From Maritalea mediterranea (lineage in GTDB: Bacteria; Pseudomonadota; Alphaproteobacteria; Rhizobiales; Devosiaceae): DNA of 64,000 bases. Positions within the stretch are counted from its first letter, which is position 1. Each line of letters starts with the position of its first letter. The stretch is taken from assembly GCF_021568695.1 (NCBI RefSeq), contig NZ_JAKGTI010000001.1, forward strand, positions 1,116,001 to 1,180,000. The letters are read 5' to 3'. Below the pieces are notes generated by a model. That model ran no database searches and was not told the origin of the DNA. It saw only the letters and a program-made list of their open reading frames with translations. Both the position numbers and the translations under genes were made by a program. Of the stretch, positions 15,858 to 25,158 are shown one piece after another.

Positions 15858-17690
15858 TCAGGCCTCAATGGTGGCGCCTAACCGGGCAGGCAACGCTTGC
15901 CCGCCGCGCCGTTCAACGGAGACATTGAGTCCGGGACTTGCAAGGTTGCCATTGCAATGGGCCAACGTTCGTTCGCCATCAACCCGATAAATAATGCCCA
16001 ACGGGCCCTCGGATTTCTCCTGCCCGGCGACGAAAATCATCTGGCCCACGCGCAGCTTTTCAGCGTTCTGTGGCACGATCTCAAAGCCTTGGCCATCGGG
16101 AATGGACTGGCTGAAATGTTGAGGGATTTGCGCGTCTAGTGCTTGGAGTGGACGGGCTGATGCAAAATATCCGTTCGCAAAGTACTGGCGCAAGGTTTGG
16201 TCGGTTGTGTGCAGTGCCCGCAAATAATAGTTTGTCGCTTCTGGAAAATCGTAGAAGGCGGTATTGCGACGGCGGAGCAATTGCGGCAGCTTATAGCGAT
16301 ATGCTGCCGGGCTTTCATATACCTGAGAATTGTGCTGTCGCTTGGCACCTTCACGCAGGCCTGATTGCCCCAGTCGAGACATTGCTTCAGCCACACTGGA
16401 CAAGCAGTCGTTTTGAGAACTGTAGCCAGCCGCAGTGCCGACAATGGCAATATCTGCAGGACCGGCATCAGGCAAGATACGTGACGAGCGTTCATCCAAC
16501 TCGCAACTTCCGCCAGCCTTGACCCAAAGTGAATTGTCTGGTTGTGGCGGGTAGCCGATGATCAACGCCTCACTTTCCACCTGAAAATGCTGATGTTGTG
16601 CATCCAAATGAGACGGGTTGAAGTGGCATTGAATTTTATCAGTTAGGGGGGCGATCGACTGCAACTGTACCGCGGAGCTCATTTTGACCCCAACGGCTTT
16701 TGCAAATTCAATGTGGCGCGAGTTGGGAGCGTCGCGTCCGTCATACGCCTTGTAGAATTCCAGCCCGGCCTCTTTCAGGTGCATCGCAAGTCGGTAGGCC
16801 CCGTTCTCCATTGTATAGAGGAGATGTTGGTCAAACTGAACCACCCCATAGGCCCAGATATCGCGAAACATTTCCTTGGCGTCGAGTACTCGGTAGGGAA
16901 GATGATTTTCCAGCGTAAAACCGTGATGATCACCTCCTGTCGCGATCACCAAATGATCAAAATGCAGCCAACTCAATTCGGTGCGCTGCTGATCGTTGTG
17001 AAATAGGCTATGTTGCAATAACAGGCTTTTGTCTCGTACATCCAACGCTTTGCTGCCGGTGAAGACGTGAACATTATCAAGTGTTTCCACTTTTTGAACC
17101 AACTCATCGATGAGAACAGCGGGATCGGTCTCGTCTTCCGATCTCCCATAATAGGCACACATGCCGCCCAGCATCTGGTCTTTTTCAAGCAGCAGCACAT
17201 CATGGCCTGCTTTCGCCGCCGATATTGCCGCCTGTAGCCCGCTGATTCCTCCACCAACTACGACGGTTCGATGAACAAGACTGTTGGCGTGATTGAGGTC
17301 GAAATGGGCATTTTGACTCCAATTCAGCGCCAACGGTCCATTGCGTTGTCCGCGCATAAACCGCACAAGTCGCGACCACGCAGTGACCGGGGCCAACTCT
17401 ACCTCTAAAGCATCGCCGTCATGCAGCACCAAGTCAGCGGCGAGGATAAAACTATGCCGCGAGGTTGTGTCGACATAGCGCGCAAATATTGGCAAAGTCG
17501 CGTTAAGAGCAAGACTTTCGCCCTTGGGGCCCGAAACTTCGGTGACACCATTTGCGATGAGCGCTGAATAGAGCGTGTCGCCGAAAAAAGCTTTCAGGCG
17601 CTTTCTATTGACAGTGATTTCGATTGGGCGATTGAAATCGACCAAATGACCAACTTTTTGCTTGCCAATTTGTTGAACGCGCTCACGCAT
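15858..17690 (-). CDS. SoxA/HcnB-like FAD-dependent oxidoreductase, large subunit
   Basis: A 610-residue protein. I chose ATG 17690 because it overlaps the end of the upstream gene (ATGCGTGA) after CAAGAAG; the frame extends 22 codons further. Residues 15-105 resemble the N-terminal ferredoxin-like (Fer2_4) domain of sarcosine oxidase alpha (FFGDTLYSALIANGVTEVSGPKG) but have no cysteines, so no Fe-S cluster is expected there. An FAD Rossmann motif follows at 144-170 (VVGGGISGLQAA, ending in Glu169). A second conserved stretch (IAIVGTAAGYSSQNDCLSS) lies near 445. The end may be a remnant of a GcvT-like barrel. Full SoxA has about 1000 residues, so this is much shorter. Substrate unknown. Confidence 0.72.
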   Translation of the reverse strand: MRERVQQIGKQKVGHLVDFNRPIEITVNRKRLKAFFGDTLYSALIANGVTEVSGPKGESLALNATLPIFARYVDTTSRHSFILAADLVLHDGDALEVELAPVTAWSRLVRFMRGQRNGPLALNWSQNAHFDLNHANSLVHRTVVVGGGISGLQAAISAAKAGHDVLLLEKDQMLGGMCAYYGRSEDETDPAVLIDELVQKVETLDNVHVFTGSKALDVRDKSLLLQHSLFHNDQQRTELSWLHFDHLVIATGGDHHGFTLENHLPYRVLDAKEMFRDIWAYGVVQFDQHLLYTMENGAYRLAMHLKEAGLEFYKAYDGRDAPNSRHIEFAKAVGVKMSSAVQLQSIAPLTDKIQCHFNPSHLDAQHQHFQVESEALIIGYPPQPDNSLWVKAGGSCELDERSSRILPDAGPADIAIVGTAAGYSSQNDCLSSVAEAMSRLGQSGLREGAKRQHNSQVYESPAAYRYKLPQLLRRRNTAFYDFPEATNYYLRALHTTDQTLRQYFANGYFASARPLQALDAQIPQHFSQSIPDGQGFEIVPQNAEKLRVGQMIFVAGQEKSEGPLGIIYRVDGERTLAHCNGNLASPGLNVSVERRGGQALPARLGATIEA

Positions 17691-18768
17691 CTTCTTGAGT
17701 TCCCAATGCACGCAACAGGCTACCTTCGCCACCCCGATTCTTACCCAACTGAGCATGCCCCCAAAACGAATCCTTCGGCGTGCTGTTGCCAGTCAGTTGC
17801 TTCGTTAGTTGTTCTGCCAATGTGGGCACCAACGCCAAACCAAATTGCTGAGCCCCAGCAAAACATAGGACTTGCCTTGCTCCTACTGTATCGCAGACCG
17901 GATAGCCGTCGAGCGTATTCATCATCAGGATTTGGTCGAATTGTCGAACGCGCCTATCCACGATTTCGCCGTGATATTTTATCAGGTGCGTGGCCAACTG
18001 ATCCATCGTACCTGGCGCGCTGAACAGGATATCATGTGCGCCCAGTTCGAACCGCCAAAGTCCCGTGCTGATGTCCAACTGGCTCGCAAATGTTGGCGCC
18101 TTTTGCTGGTGAAAGCGAATAATATGTTGCCATTGGGGCGCAATGGGAGTGGCTTGGGGATGGGCAGCCAACTCATCATGGATCATATCTGGATCTAACA
18201 TGAGGACGCGGTTTGCCGAAAAAGTCTGTGATGCTGCGCGTGCTGTGAAACGCCCATTCTTGGCGATGTTCGACGTGTCCAACTCTGACCGGTTCAGCAA
18301 GGTAAAGGGGTGCTCGTCTGACACGATGCGGTCAATCGCTGGCAATATGGCCTCGGTATCAAACTGCAACGCTTCTGGGAACACCAGTTGTTCTCCATCC
18401 GTTGTCGCATGCACGCGTCGCTCGCACACTATTTCTGCATGGATTGCTGCCCCCTCGGCAAATTCCAACAATGGTATGTGCTCTTGAAGGCGGGCAAAAA
18501 CGGAAGTCGGCCTTGTCTGAATCAAATGTTCTATTTTGACCGATGCAAACAGCCGCTGCATTTGTGCAACGCCCAGTGCGAGATGCTCAAAAAACAATGG
18601 CGAAGTGCAAAAGCCCACAGAGAGCTGCGGCATTGGGGGCAACCAATGCGCCTGATCGGGATCAGAGACCAAAAGCACTTTCAGTTCATGCTGCGTTGAA
18701 AGGCTGAGGGCCAAAAGTCGGGCTGTTGCCGTACTCCCAAAGATGACCAAATCGTATTTCTCTGCCAT
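17683..18768 (-). CDS. Degenerate DAO/SoxB-like flavoprotein, small subunit
   Basis: A 361-residue protein, translated first in a two-gene operon with the large subunit (8-base overlap). The fold pattern is that of the D-amino-acid oxidase family: an N-terminal beta-alpha-beta unit (YDLVIFGSTATARLLALSLS, then VLLVSD) and a C-terminal part reading GYPVCDTVGARQVLCFAG and GLALVPTLAEQL. The glycine-rich FAD loop, normally GxGxxG, is GSTATA here, and the usual GH or GHG near the C-terminus is replaced by AQQFG. It may bind FAD weakly or serve a structural role. The nearest known two-subunit enzymes are heteromeric sarcosine oxidase and HCN synthase HcnBC. Confidence 0.6.
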   Translation of the reverse strand: MAEKYDLVIFGSTATARLLALSLSTQHELKVLLVSDPDQAHWLPPMPQLSVGFCTSPLFFEHLALGVAQMQRLFASVKIEHLIQTRPTSVFARLQEHIPLLEFAEGAAIHAEIVCERRVHATTDGEQLVFPEALQFDTEAILPAIDRIVSDEHPFTLLNRSELDTSNIAKNGRFTARAASQTFSANRVLMLDPDMIHDELAAHPQATPIAPQWQHIIRFHQQKAPTFASQLDISTGLWRFELGAHDILFSAPGTMDQLATHLIKYHGEIVDRRVRQFDQILMMNTLDGYPVCDTVGARQVLCFAGAQQFGLALVPTLAEQLTKQLTGNSTPKDSFWGHAQLGKNRGGEGSLLRALGTQEDA

Positions 18769-18914
18769 ATCAACTAATTGTGTTCGTCCCGCTGCCTTTG
18801 AGTTGCACCACGTCCAGCGCGATGCGTCAATCCGCCTAGTGATAATTGCTTAAGATTTTTCGCAATATGCGCTAAACAGTGCCTCGAGACCCTAACACTA
18901 AAAGGTTGGCCGAA

Positions 18915-20078
18915 TTGAATAGCTTCTGGTTGTCCGCGCTTTTGCTCGCCCTAGTGGTCGCGCTTGTATTGTTGATATCGTCTTGGCGACGTGCCCCTTC
19001 ACCCAACAGCCGTATCGCCGATGATGGTGATATGGCGGATGCCGACACCGCTTTTTTCAAAAGCCAATTGCAGGCACTTGAAAATGACCGCGAGGCAGGA
19101 TTGCTTGATGACGAGCAGTTTAGAGTGGCACAGGCCGAATTGGCGCGTGAGGCCTTGGCCGCGCAGCAGAACGCCAAAAAATCAACTCCAGCGGGCAGTT
19201 GGACAATGGTCCATAGTGCATTTGCCCTGGTGGCTTTTCTGGCAATTGGGGTAGGCACATACGTTGCGCTTGGCACCCCGGCGCTGAAAAACCAACCGCT
19301 TGCAACCCGCCTCGCCGCCATCGAGAACCTCGATGTGAACGATGCAGTCGCCAAAATTGAGGCGCAATTGCAGGTTACCCCAGACGACCTGCGCGGGTGG
19401 CGCGTGCTCGTGCCCGTTTATGTGCGACAAGGCAATGTTGAAAAGGCAATCATCGCCTTTGAAAACATCATCCGTCTCGAAGGCGAGAATGCAGACAATG
19501 TGACCGATCTTGCGGAGGCTTACTTGATGCAAGCGGGCGGGGAGCCAACTCCGAAGGTAAATTCATTGTTGAAAAAGGCTGGCGAACTTGATCCACGTCA
19601 CGTGCGGTCGCGTTTTTATCTGGCAAATATTGCGCTGAGACAGGAAGAGTTCGAGCTTGCCAAACAAAGGTGGCAGGCAATTTTGGATATTGCACAAGGT
19701 GATGAACCTTGGGTCGAATCCGCCCAAAATGGATTGAACGCTGCACGCGCTGGATTAGGCGAAGCTGAATCGACTGTCGGCCCCGCGCCGTCACAAGATG
19801 AAGTTGAGGCTGCCGCACAAATGGACGAGGCTGATCGCAATGAGATGATCACCCAAATGGTACGCGGGTTAGCAGATCGGCTTTATACCGATGGGGGGAA
19901 CGTTGACGAATGGGCTCGGTTAATTCGGTCACGCATTGTGCTGGGCCAGCAAGCAAAGGCCGAGGCCGATATTGAAGCCGCGCGTGCGGCGTTCAAAAAT
20001 AATGAACAGCGAGCTCGCGCGTTGGAAGACGCTCTTGCGCCGCTGCTGCAGGAGCTTGAAGAGGAGCAAGATCAGTGA
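18915..20078 (+). CDS. ccmI: Cytochrome c maturation protein CcmI (CycH)
   Basis: A 387-residue protein from TTG 18915, which has AAAGG at 18901-18905; a GTG at 18879 has no ribosome site. It has two N-terminal membrane helices, at about residues 3-22 and near 95-115 (AFALVAFLAIGVGTYVAL). Between them lies a cytoplasmic segment with FFKSQLQALENDREAGLLDDEQ, the conserved CcmI-1 motif. The periplasmic C-terminal part has TPR-like helices (DDLRGWRVLVPVYVRQGNVEKA). CcmI holds unfolded apocytochrome c for heme attachment. It is the first gene of a ccmIEFH operon and overlaps ccmE by four bases. Confidence 0.92.
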   Translation: MNSFWLSALLLALVVALVLLISSWRRAPSPNSRIADDGDMADADTAFFKSQLQALENDREAGLLDDEQFRVAQAELAREALAAQQNAKKSTPAGSWTMVHSAFALVAFLAIGVGTYVALGTPALKNQPLATRLAAIENLDVNDAVAKIEAQLQVTPDDLRGWRVLVPVYVRQGNVEKAIIAFENIIRLEGENADNVTDLAEAYLMQAGGEPTPKVNSLLKKAGELDPRHVRSRFYLANIALRQEEFELAKQRWQAILDIAQGDEPWVESAQNGLNAARAGLGEAESTVGPAPSQDEVEAAAQMDEADRNEMITQMVRGLADRLYTDGGNVDEWARLIRSRIVLGQQAKAEADIEAARAAFKNNEQRARALEDALAPLLQELEEEQDQ

Positions 20079-20524
20079 CACGCAAGCAAAAGCGTTTGGC
20101 CATTATTGGGGGCCTTTCCGCGGTTGTTCTGACCGCTGTGGTGTTCATCGCCATCGCCATGCGAGGCACCGCGTCCTTTTTTGTCGTACCCAGCGAAATC
20201 CAAACCCAAAATATCGCGATCAATCAAGCTGTGCGGTTGGGCGGCATTGTTAAGTCGGACAGTTGGGTGAAAGAAGGCACGTCGCACAATTTTCTGGTGA
20301 CAGATTGTAAAACCGATATCGCGGTTCATTATGACGGAATCGTGCCGGACCTTTTCCGAGAAGGACAAGAGGTTATTGTGGAGGGCGCCTTGATCAACAA
20401 TGAACTGTTTGAGGCCACCAATGTGCTGGCCAAACATGACGAGAACTATGTGCCAAAGGACATGGTGGACAAGTTTGAAGAGCAGGGGCTTTGCCCGGGC
20501 CACACAGATGAAGCATATGGGTAA
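20075..20524 (+). CDS. ccmE: Heme chaperone CcmE (CycJ)
   Basis: A 149-residue protein with a GTG start overlapping the previous TGA. An N-terminal membrane anchor (LAIIGGLSAVVLTAVVFIAIAM) precedes an OB-fold periplasmic domain with RLGGIVK, and VTDCKTDIAVHYDGIVPDLFREGQ. The covalent heme ligand is His121 in LAKHDENYVPK, with the conserved tyrosine four residues later. The protein carries heme from CcmC to the CcmF/H complex. Small overlaps to both sides fit a coupled operon. Confidence 0.96.
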   Translation: MTRKQKRLAIIGGLSAVVLTAVVFIAIAMRGTASFFVVPSEIQTQNIAINQAVRLGGIVKSDSWVKEGTSHNFLVTDCKTDIAVHYDGIVPDLFREGQEVIVEGALINNELFEATNVLAKHDENYVPKDMVDKFEEQGLCPGHTDEAYG

Positions 20525-20529
20525 GCAAC

Positions 20530-22512
20530 ATGTTGAGCATTGAACTGGGCCATTTCGCCCTCATTTTGGCATTCGCCCTTTCGCTGGTCCAGGTTGGCGT
20601 ATCCGCCTATGCCTGGCAGCGGCCGAATGAAGGCGCCTTCAGCTTTGTGCGTCATGCTGGCGTCATGCAATTTGTGTTGGTGCTGCTGTCGTTTGCGGCG
20701 CTGACATTTGCTTTTGTCACGTCCGACTTCTCGCTTAAGCTTGCCTATGAACACTCCCATTCTTTGCAGCCCACACTTTATAAATTCACCTCAGTGTGGG
20801 GCAATCATGAAGGGTCCCTGCTGCTATGGGTGTTGATCTTGACCCTGTTCGGCGCTGCCGTGGCCGTGGGCGGTGCAAACCTGCCGAAAGCCTCGCATAA
20901 TCTGGTTTTGGGCACGCAAGGTTTTTTGACCTTTGCCTTCATCGGGTTCACCATCTTCACGTCAAATCCGTTTGAGCGCCTGCCCGAGATGCCGCTTGAA
21001 GGGCGCGACTTGAACCCGATCTTGCAAGATATTGGCCTCGCCATTCATCCACCGCTGCTCTATCTCGGCTATGTGGGCTTTTCGGTTTGTTTTTCCTTCG
21101 CCATTGCCGCGCTCATCTCTGGCAAAATTGACGCCGCTTGGGCCCGCTGGGTGCGGCCATGGACCATGCTAAGCTGGATATTCCTCACCCTCGGTATCGC
21201 AATGGGGTCATACTGGGCCTATTATGAGCTGGGTTGGGGCGGCTGGTGGTTTTGGGATCCGGTCGAAAATGCCTCCTTCATGCCATGGTTGACCGGCACG
21301 GCGTTGCTCCATTCGGCACTGGTGATGGAAAAACGTGGTGCGTTGAAAATTTGGACCATCTTGCTGGCCATCATCACATTCTCGCTCAGCCTTTTGGGCA
21401 CGTTTCTGGTGCGGTCGGGCATTTTGACGTCTGTTCACTCCTTTGCCACCGACCCATCGCGTGGGCTGGTGATTCTAGGCATGCTCACCTTCTTTATCTG
21501 TGGTGCCTTTATTCTGTTTGCCTGGCGAGCACCCACCCTCAAGGCGGGCGGCCTGTTTTCGCCCATTTCGCGTGAAGCCGCTTTGGTGTTCAACAATTTA
21601 TTTTTGGCCACCGCCACCATTGCCGTTTTGGTCGGCACGCTTTATCCGCTGGTGCTCGATGCGTTTACCGGCATCAAAATATCTGTGGGCGCGCCGTTCT
21701 TTGATCTCACCTTTGGCGCACTCATGGTGCCGCTATTGCTGGTAGTGCCGTTTGGGCCGTTTTTGCCGTGGAAACGGGCGAGCATCGCGCAGGCGAGTAA
21801 GCGCCTGTTTGGCGCTATTGTCCTAAGCTTGATCTTGGCCATTATTGTCGCGGCCTATCTGTGGGAAGGCTTTACGCTCACTCCATTGGGTATTTTGCTT
21901 GGTTTCTGGGTGATCATCGGCGCCTTGGCTGATTTGGTCGAGCGCAGCAAACTGTTCAAAGTGTCTCCCAGCGTCTCTTTGCGGCGCCTGGCAGGGTTGC
22001 CCAAAAACGTCTGGTCCACCAGTTTCGCGCATATGGGGCTGGGCCTCACAGTGTTGGGCGTGGTGTTTGTGACCGCTTTTGAAACCGAAACAATCACCAC
22101 CATGCAACCGGGTGATCAGATTGAAGCCCACGGCTATAGCGTGCGTTTCGTGAACGAGCAGAATGTACCGGGCCCCAATTTCACTTCCGAAACTGCAACG
22201 TTCGCAGTGGCGCCTGTCGGTAAACGAGAAAACCTGGTGGCTTCCGAAAAGCGCAACTATCCGGCCCGTCAAATGCCCACGACAGAAGCAGGCATCACAA
22301 CCTTTGGGCTGTCGCAGGTTTATATTTCAATCGGTGATCGGGTCGAAGATAATGGCCGCGTCGTGCGGATCTGGACCAAACCATGGATCCTGTTGATTTG
22401 GATCGGTACGGTGGTAATGGCTCTGGCTGGAACTTACTCGTTGACGGATCGGAAATATCGCATTGCTGCACCAAACCTTGTTAGAAAACAAGCACTTGGA
22501 GCAACAAAATGA
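20530..22512 (+). CDS. ccmF: Heme lyase subunit CcmF (CycK)
   Basis: A 660-residue polytopic membrane protein, the usual length. It holds the tryptophan-rich heme-handling motif WGGWWFWDPVENASFMPWL near residues 236-254, flanked by conserved histidines (IHPPLLYLGY upstream and HSALVMEKRG after). About 15 membrane helices can be drawn. CcmF works with CcmH and CcmI to attach heme to the CXXCH motif of apocytochromes c in the periplasm. It starts six bases after ccmE and overlaps ccmH by four. Confidence 0.97.
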   Translation: MLSIELGHFALILAFALSLVQVGVSAYAWQRPNEGAFSFVRHAGVMQFVLVLLSFAALTFAFVTSDFSLKLAYEHSHSLQPTLYKFTSVWGNHEGSLLLWVLILTLFGAAVAVGGANLPKASHNLVLGTQGFLTFAFIGFTIFTSNPFERLPEMPLEGRDLNPILQDIGLAIHPPLLYLGYVGFSVCFSFAIAALISGKIDAAWARWVRPWTMLSWIFLTLGIAMGSYWAYYELGWGGWWFWDPVENASFMPWLTGTALLHSALVMEKRGALKIWTILLAIITFSLSLLGTFLVRSGILTSVHSFATDPSRGLVILGMLTFFICGAFILFAWRAPTLKAGGLFSPISREAALVFNNLFLATATIAVLVGTLYPLVLDAFTGIKISVGAPFFDLTFGALMVPLLLVVPFGPFLPWKRASIAQASKRLFGAIVLSLILAIIVAAYLWEGFTLTPLGILLGFWVIIGALADLVERSKLFKVSPSVSLRRLAGLPKNVWSTSFAHMGLGLTVLGVVFVTAFETETITTMQPGDQIEAHGYSVRFVNEQNVPGPNFTSETATFAVAPVGKRENLVASEKRNYPARQMPTTEAGITTFGLSQVYISIGDRVEDNGRVVRIWTKPWILLIWIGTVVMALAGTYSLTDRKYRIAAPNLVRKQALGATK

Positions 22513-23012
22513 ATCGAATTCTGATGATCTTGATTCTGATTGTGAGCTTCGTCCCGCAAGCTATCGCGGTTCAACCGGACGAGGTGTTGGATGACCCGGC
22601 GCTGGAAGAGCGCGCCCGCGACATTTCTGCTGGATTAAGGTGCCTGGTGTGCCAAAACCAGTCAATCGACGATAGCGATGCCGATCTGGCGCGCGACCTG
22701 CGCATTGTGGTGCGCGAGCGGCTGGTGGCGGGCGACAGCGATGAAGAAGTGCTGGACTATGTGGTCGATCGCTATGGCGAGTTTGTGCTGCTCAAGCCCA
22801 CCTTTTCAGGCCACAATCTGGTGCTCTGGATCGCGGCACCTCTAGTTTTTGTGATTGGCCTTGTTATGGTGTTCTCTGTTTCTATGCGTCAGCGAAAGCT
22901 GTCCACTGCCGCCGGCATGACTCCTGAAGAGGAGCAAATGCTGGCCGCGCTAGCCGAAAGCGAGAACGACCATGCCGACAAAGATCAAGCCAGCCGCAAG
23001 CCAACGGATTGA
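22509..23012 (+). CDS. ccmH: Cytochrome c maturation thiol reductase CcmH (CycL)
   Basis: A 167-residue protein with a signal peptide (residues 1-20, ending in QAIA) and one membrane helix at about 100-120. The periplasmic redox motif is Cys45-LV-Cys48 in GLRCLVCQNQSIDDSDADLARDLR, the signature of CcmH/CycL. It keeps the apocytochrome CXXCH reduced and belongs to the heme lyase complex. CcmG is not encoded beside it, as is common in rhizobia, where it lies elsewhere. The last 41 bases overlap the next gene. Confidence 0.95.
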   Translation: MNRILMILILIVSFVPQAIAVQPDEVLDDPALEERARDISAGLRCLVCQNQSIDDSDADLARDLRIVVRERLVAGDSDEEVLDYVVDRYGEFVLLKPTFSGHNLVLWIAAPLVFVIGLVMVFSVSMRQRKLSTAAGMTPEEEQMLAALAESENDHADKDQASRKPTD

Positions 23013-24204
23013 ATTTGAAAACAGCCGCGGCATCAAGATCGCCGCAGCGCTGGACCTGCCAAAATCGAGCATCCGCGCCTTTGCGGTGTTCGCTCACTGC
23101 TTTTCATGCTCTAAGGATTTTGCCGCCAGCCGCCACGTCGCGAATGCCTTACAAAATGAAGGTATTGCGGTGTTGCGCGTTGACTTTACCGGTCTCGGTC
23201 ACTCTGACGGCGAATTCTCCAACTCCAATTTCTCCACCAATCTCGAAGATCTGCAGGCCGCCTGCGCCTGGCTTTCTGAGCATCATCAGCCCCCGCAATT
23301 GCTGATTGGCCATTCGCTTGGCGGCGCGGCCAGTCTAATGGCGGCGCTGGATATGCCAAACATCAAAGCCGTGGCCACAATTGGGGCGCCATCTGCGCCC
23401 GATCATGTGCTCAACCTACTGGGCGATAAACGCGACGATATTGAGCAGACGGGCGAAGCAGACGTGTTGCTGGGCGGTCGACCCTTTAAAATCCGGCGGC
23501 AATTCGTCGAAGATGTAACGGCCTTTAAGCTCACCGACCGCTTGCGCGAACTGAAGGCCGACTTGCTGGTCTGCCATAGTCCGATTGACGCGGTGGTGGG
23601 CATCGAGAACGCACAGGACATATTCGTTGCGGCCCGCCATCCCAAGAGCTTCATCTCGCTCGATCAGGCCGATCATTTGCTTTCCAAGCGCAAAGATGCG
23701 GCCTATCTGGCCGGCGTGATCTCGGCATGGGCGGCCCGCCATTTCCCAAGCGCCGACAAATATTATGAAGACGCGGGCCACATTATCGCAGCAGAAAGCG
23801 GCGAGGGGCCATTGCACCTCAATGTGAATGCGGCGGGGCACGCCCTACAAATTGACGAACCGGAATCCGTAGGCGGCACAGACCGCGGGCCCACGCCCTA
23901 TGATTTGTTGGGCGCAGCCCTCGGTGGTTGCACCACCCTGACCTTGCGGCTTTACGCCAACCGCAAAAAGCTGGATGTGGAACACATAGAAACCTATGTC
24001 GACCATGAAAAACGCCACGTGAATGATTGTGAGCAATGCGAGGACGGCAAACAGCGCGTCGATCATTTCAATCGCCGCATCAAGATTGTGGGCGATATCA
24101 CCGATGCTCAGCGGCAGCGCATGCTGGAAATTGCCGATATGTGCCCAGTGCACAAAACACTGGAGCAGCAATCGCACATTTCTACTGCACTGATGGACAA
24201 TTGA
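22972..24204 (+). CDS. Fused alpha/beta-hydrolase and OsmC-family protein
   Basis: A 410-residue two-domain protein. Residues 15-260 form an alpha/beta-hydrolase with the nucleophile elbow GHSLGGAASLM and a histidine in LDQADHLLSK; the C-terminal part from about 262 (YYEDAGHIIAAESGEG) is an OsmC domain. This has the two peroxidatic cysteines expected, in ALGGCTTLTLR and DMCPVHKTL. OsmC domains reduce organic peroxides, and fusions to hydrolases are known in Proteobacteria. The start lies inside ccmH by 41 bases, so translation is probably coupled to the ccm operon. The substrate of the hydrolase half is unknown. Confidence 0.9.
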   Translation: MPTKIKPAASQRIEFENSRGIKIAAALDLPKSSIRAFAVFAHCFSCSKDFAASRHVANALQNEGIAVLRVDFTGLGHSDGEFSNSNFSTNLEDLQAACAWLSEHHQPPQLLIGHSLGGAASLMAALDMPNIKAVATIGAPSAPDHVLNLLGDKRDDIEQTGEADVLLGGRPFKIRRQFVEDVTAFKLTDRLRELKADLLVCHSPIDAVVGIENAQDIFVAARHPKSFISLDQADHLLSKRKDAAYLAGVISAWAARHFPSADKYYEDAGHIIAAESGEGPLHLNVNAAGHALQIDEPESVGGTDRGPTPYDLLGAALGGCTTLTLRLYANRKKLDVEHIETYVDHEKRHVNDCEQCEDGKQRVDHFNRRIKIVGDITDAQRQRMLEIADMCPVHKTLEQQSHISTALMDN

Positions 24205-24245
24205 TGCCGCTTGCCAGCGCGCTGGCTTAAGGCTAATAAAGCGCC

Positions 24246-25001
24246 ATGGACATCTTCCTGGCGCTTCTGCCGACTGACCTTGCCCCATCCTTCTCGCTGC
24301 TTTTGATCTTGGCGAGCTTTTTCACCTCAGCGACCACCGCTGCCTTTGGTCTAGGCGGTGGCGCCATGTTGATCGCGTTGATGACCACGGTCATGACCCC
24401 GCTGGTCGCTATCCCCGTGCACGGGGCCGTGCAGTTGGGCAGCAATGGTGGCCGTACGCTCTTGCGCCATAAACATATTGTTTGGCCCTTCTTCTTCTGG
24501 TTCTGCGTCGGCAGCGCGTTGGGTGTCGCCGTCGGCGGTCAGATTGCGCAACTCTTGCCCGAAGATCTGTTTCGCGCCGTGATCGGGTTGTTCCTGATCT
24601 ATACGGCTTGGGGACCCAAATTACGCTCGGTCATCAAGTCACCTGTCCTTACAAGTTTCACTGGTTTCGTGGCGGCCACAATTTCCATGATTGTGGGCAT
24701 ATCCGGCCCCTTGGTTATGGGCTTCTTGCAAGGGTTAAAAGACCGCCGAGAAATGATTGCCACCCACGCGGCACTGATGACGGCACAAAATGTGCTCAAG
24801 CTCCTCACTTTCACCCTGCTTGGATTTCAGTTTGCCGCCTATCTACCGCTGATTCTGTTGATGATTGCCACCGGCTTTTTGGGAACAATATCCGGGTCAA
24901 AATTGTTGGACTGGATGCCGGAGCATGTGTTCCGGAAAATATTCAGACTCATATTAACGCTTTTAGCGTTGTGGCTGATTGTGCAAACAATTTTGGGATA
25001 G
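24246..25001 (+). CDS. TSUP-family membrane permease (TauE/SafE)
   Basis: A 251-residue protein with about eight hydrophobic helices. The repeat structure typical of TauE/SafE is visible: AAFGLGGGAMLIALMTTVMTP in the first half and AATISMIVGISGPLVMGFL in the second, with HGAVQLGSNGGRTLLRHK linking. Family members move sulfite, sulfonates or other small organic anions across the inner membrane; the substrate cannot be told here. It stands between the OsmC fusion gene and degP with short gaps. The ribosome site is weak. Confidence 0.85.
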   Translation: MDIFLALLPTDLAPSFSLLLILASFFTSATTAAFGLGGGAMLIALMTTVMTPLVAIPVHGAVQLGSNGGRTLLRHKHIVWPFFFWFCVGSALGVAVGGQIAQLLPEDLFRAVIGLFLIYTAWGPKLRSVIKSPVLTSFTGFVAATISMIVGISGPLVMGFLQGLKDRREMIATHAALMTAQNVLKLLTFTLLGFQFAAYLPLILLMIATGFLGTISGSKLLDWMPEHVFRKIFRLILTLLALWLIVQTILG

Positions 25002-25158
25002 CACCGTTTCCCACTGGATAAATGCGACAAGAAAGCGTCAATGGATGCCATAGTTTAGCCCTCAACATTACAAAAGTTTAATGTGCGCGTAATCATGTTG
25101 AAAGGGACACATCCCCATATTGGCGGTCATAGAATTCCATTCCAATAAGGAGGTTTTG

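Noticed and set aside
25098-25120. Heat-shock sigma-32-like promoter in front of degP (TTGAAA and CCCCATAT)
   Set aside because: Both boxes look right, but only nine bases separate them, while heat-shock promoters need about 12-14. The match is probably chance.
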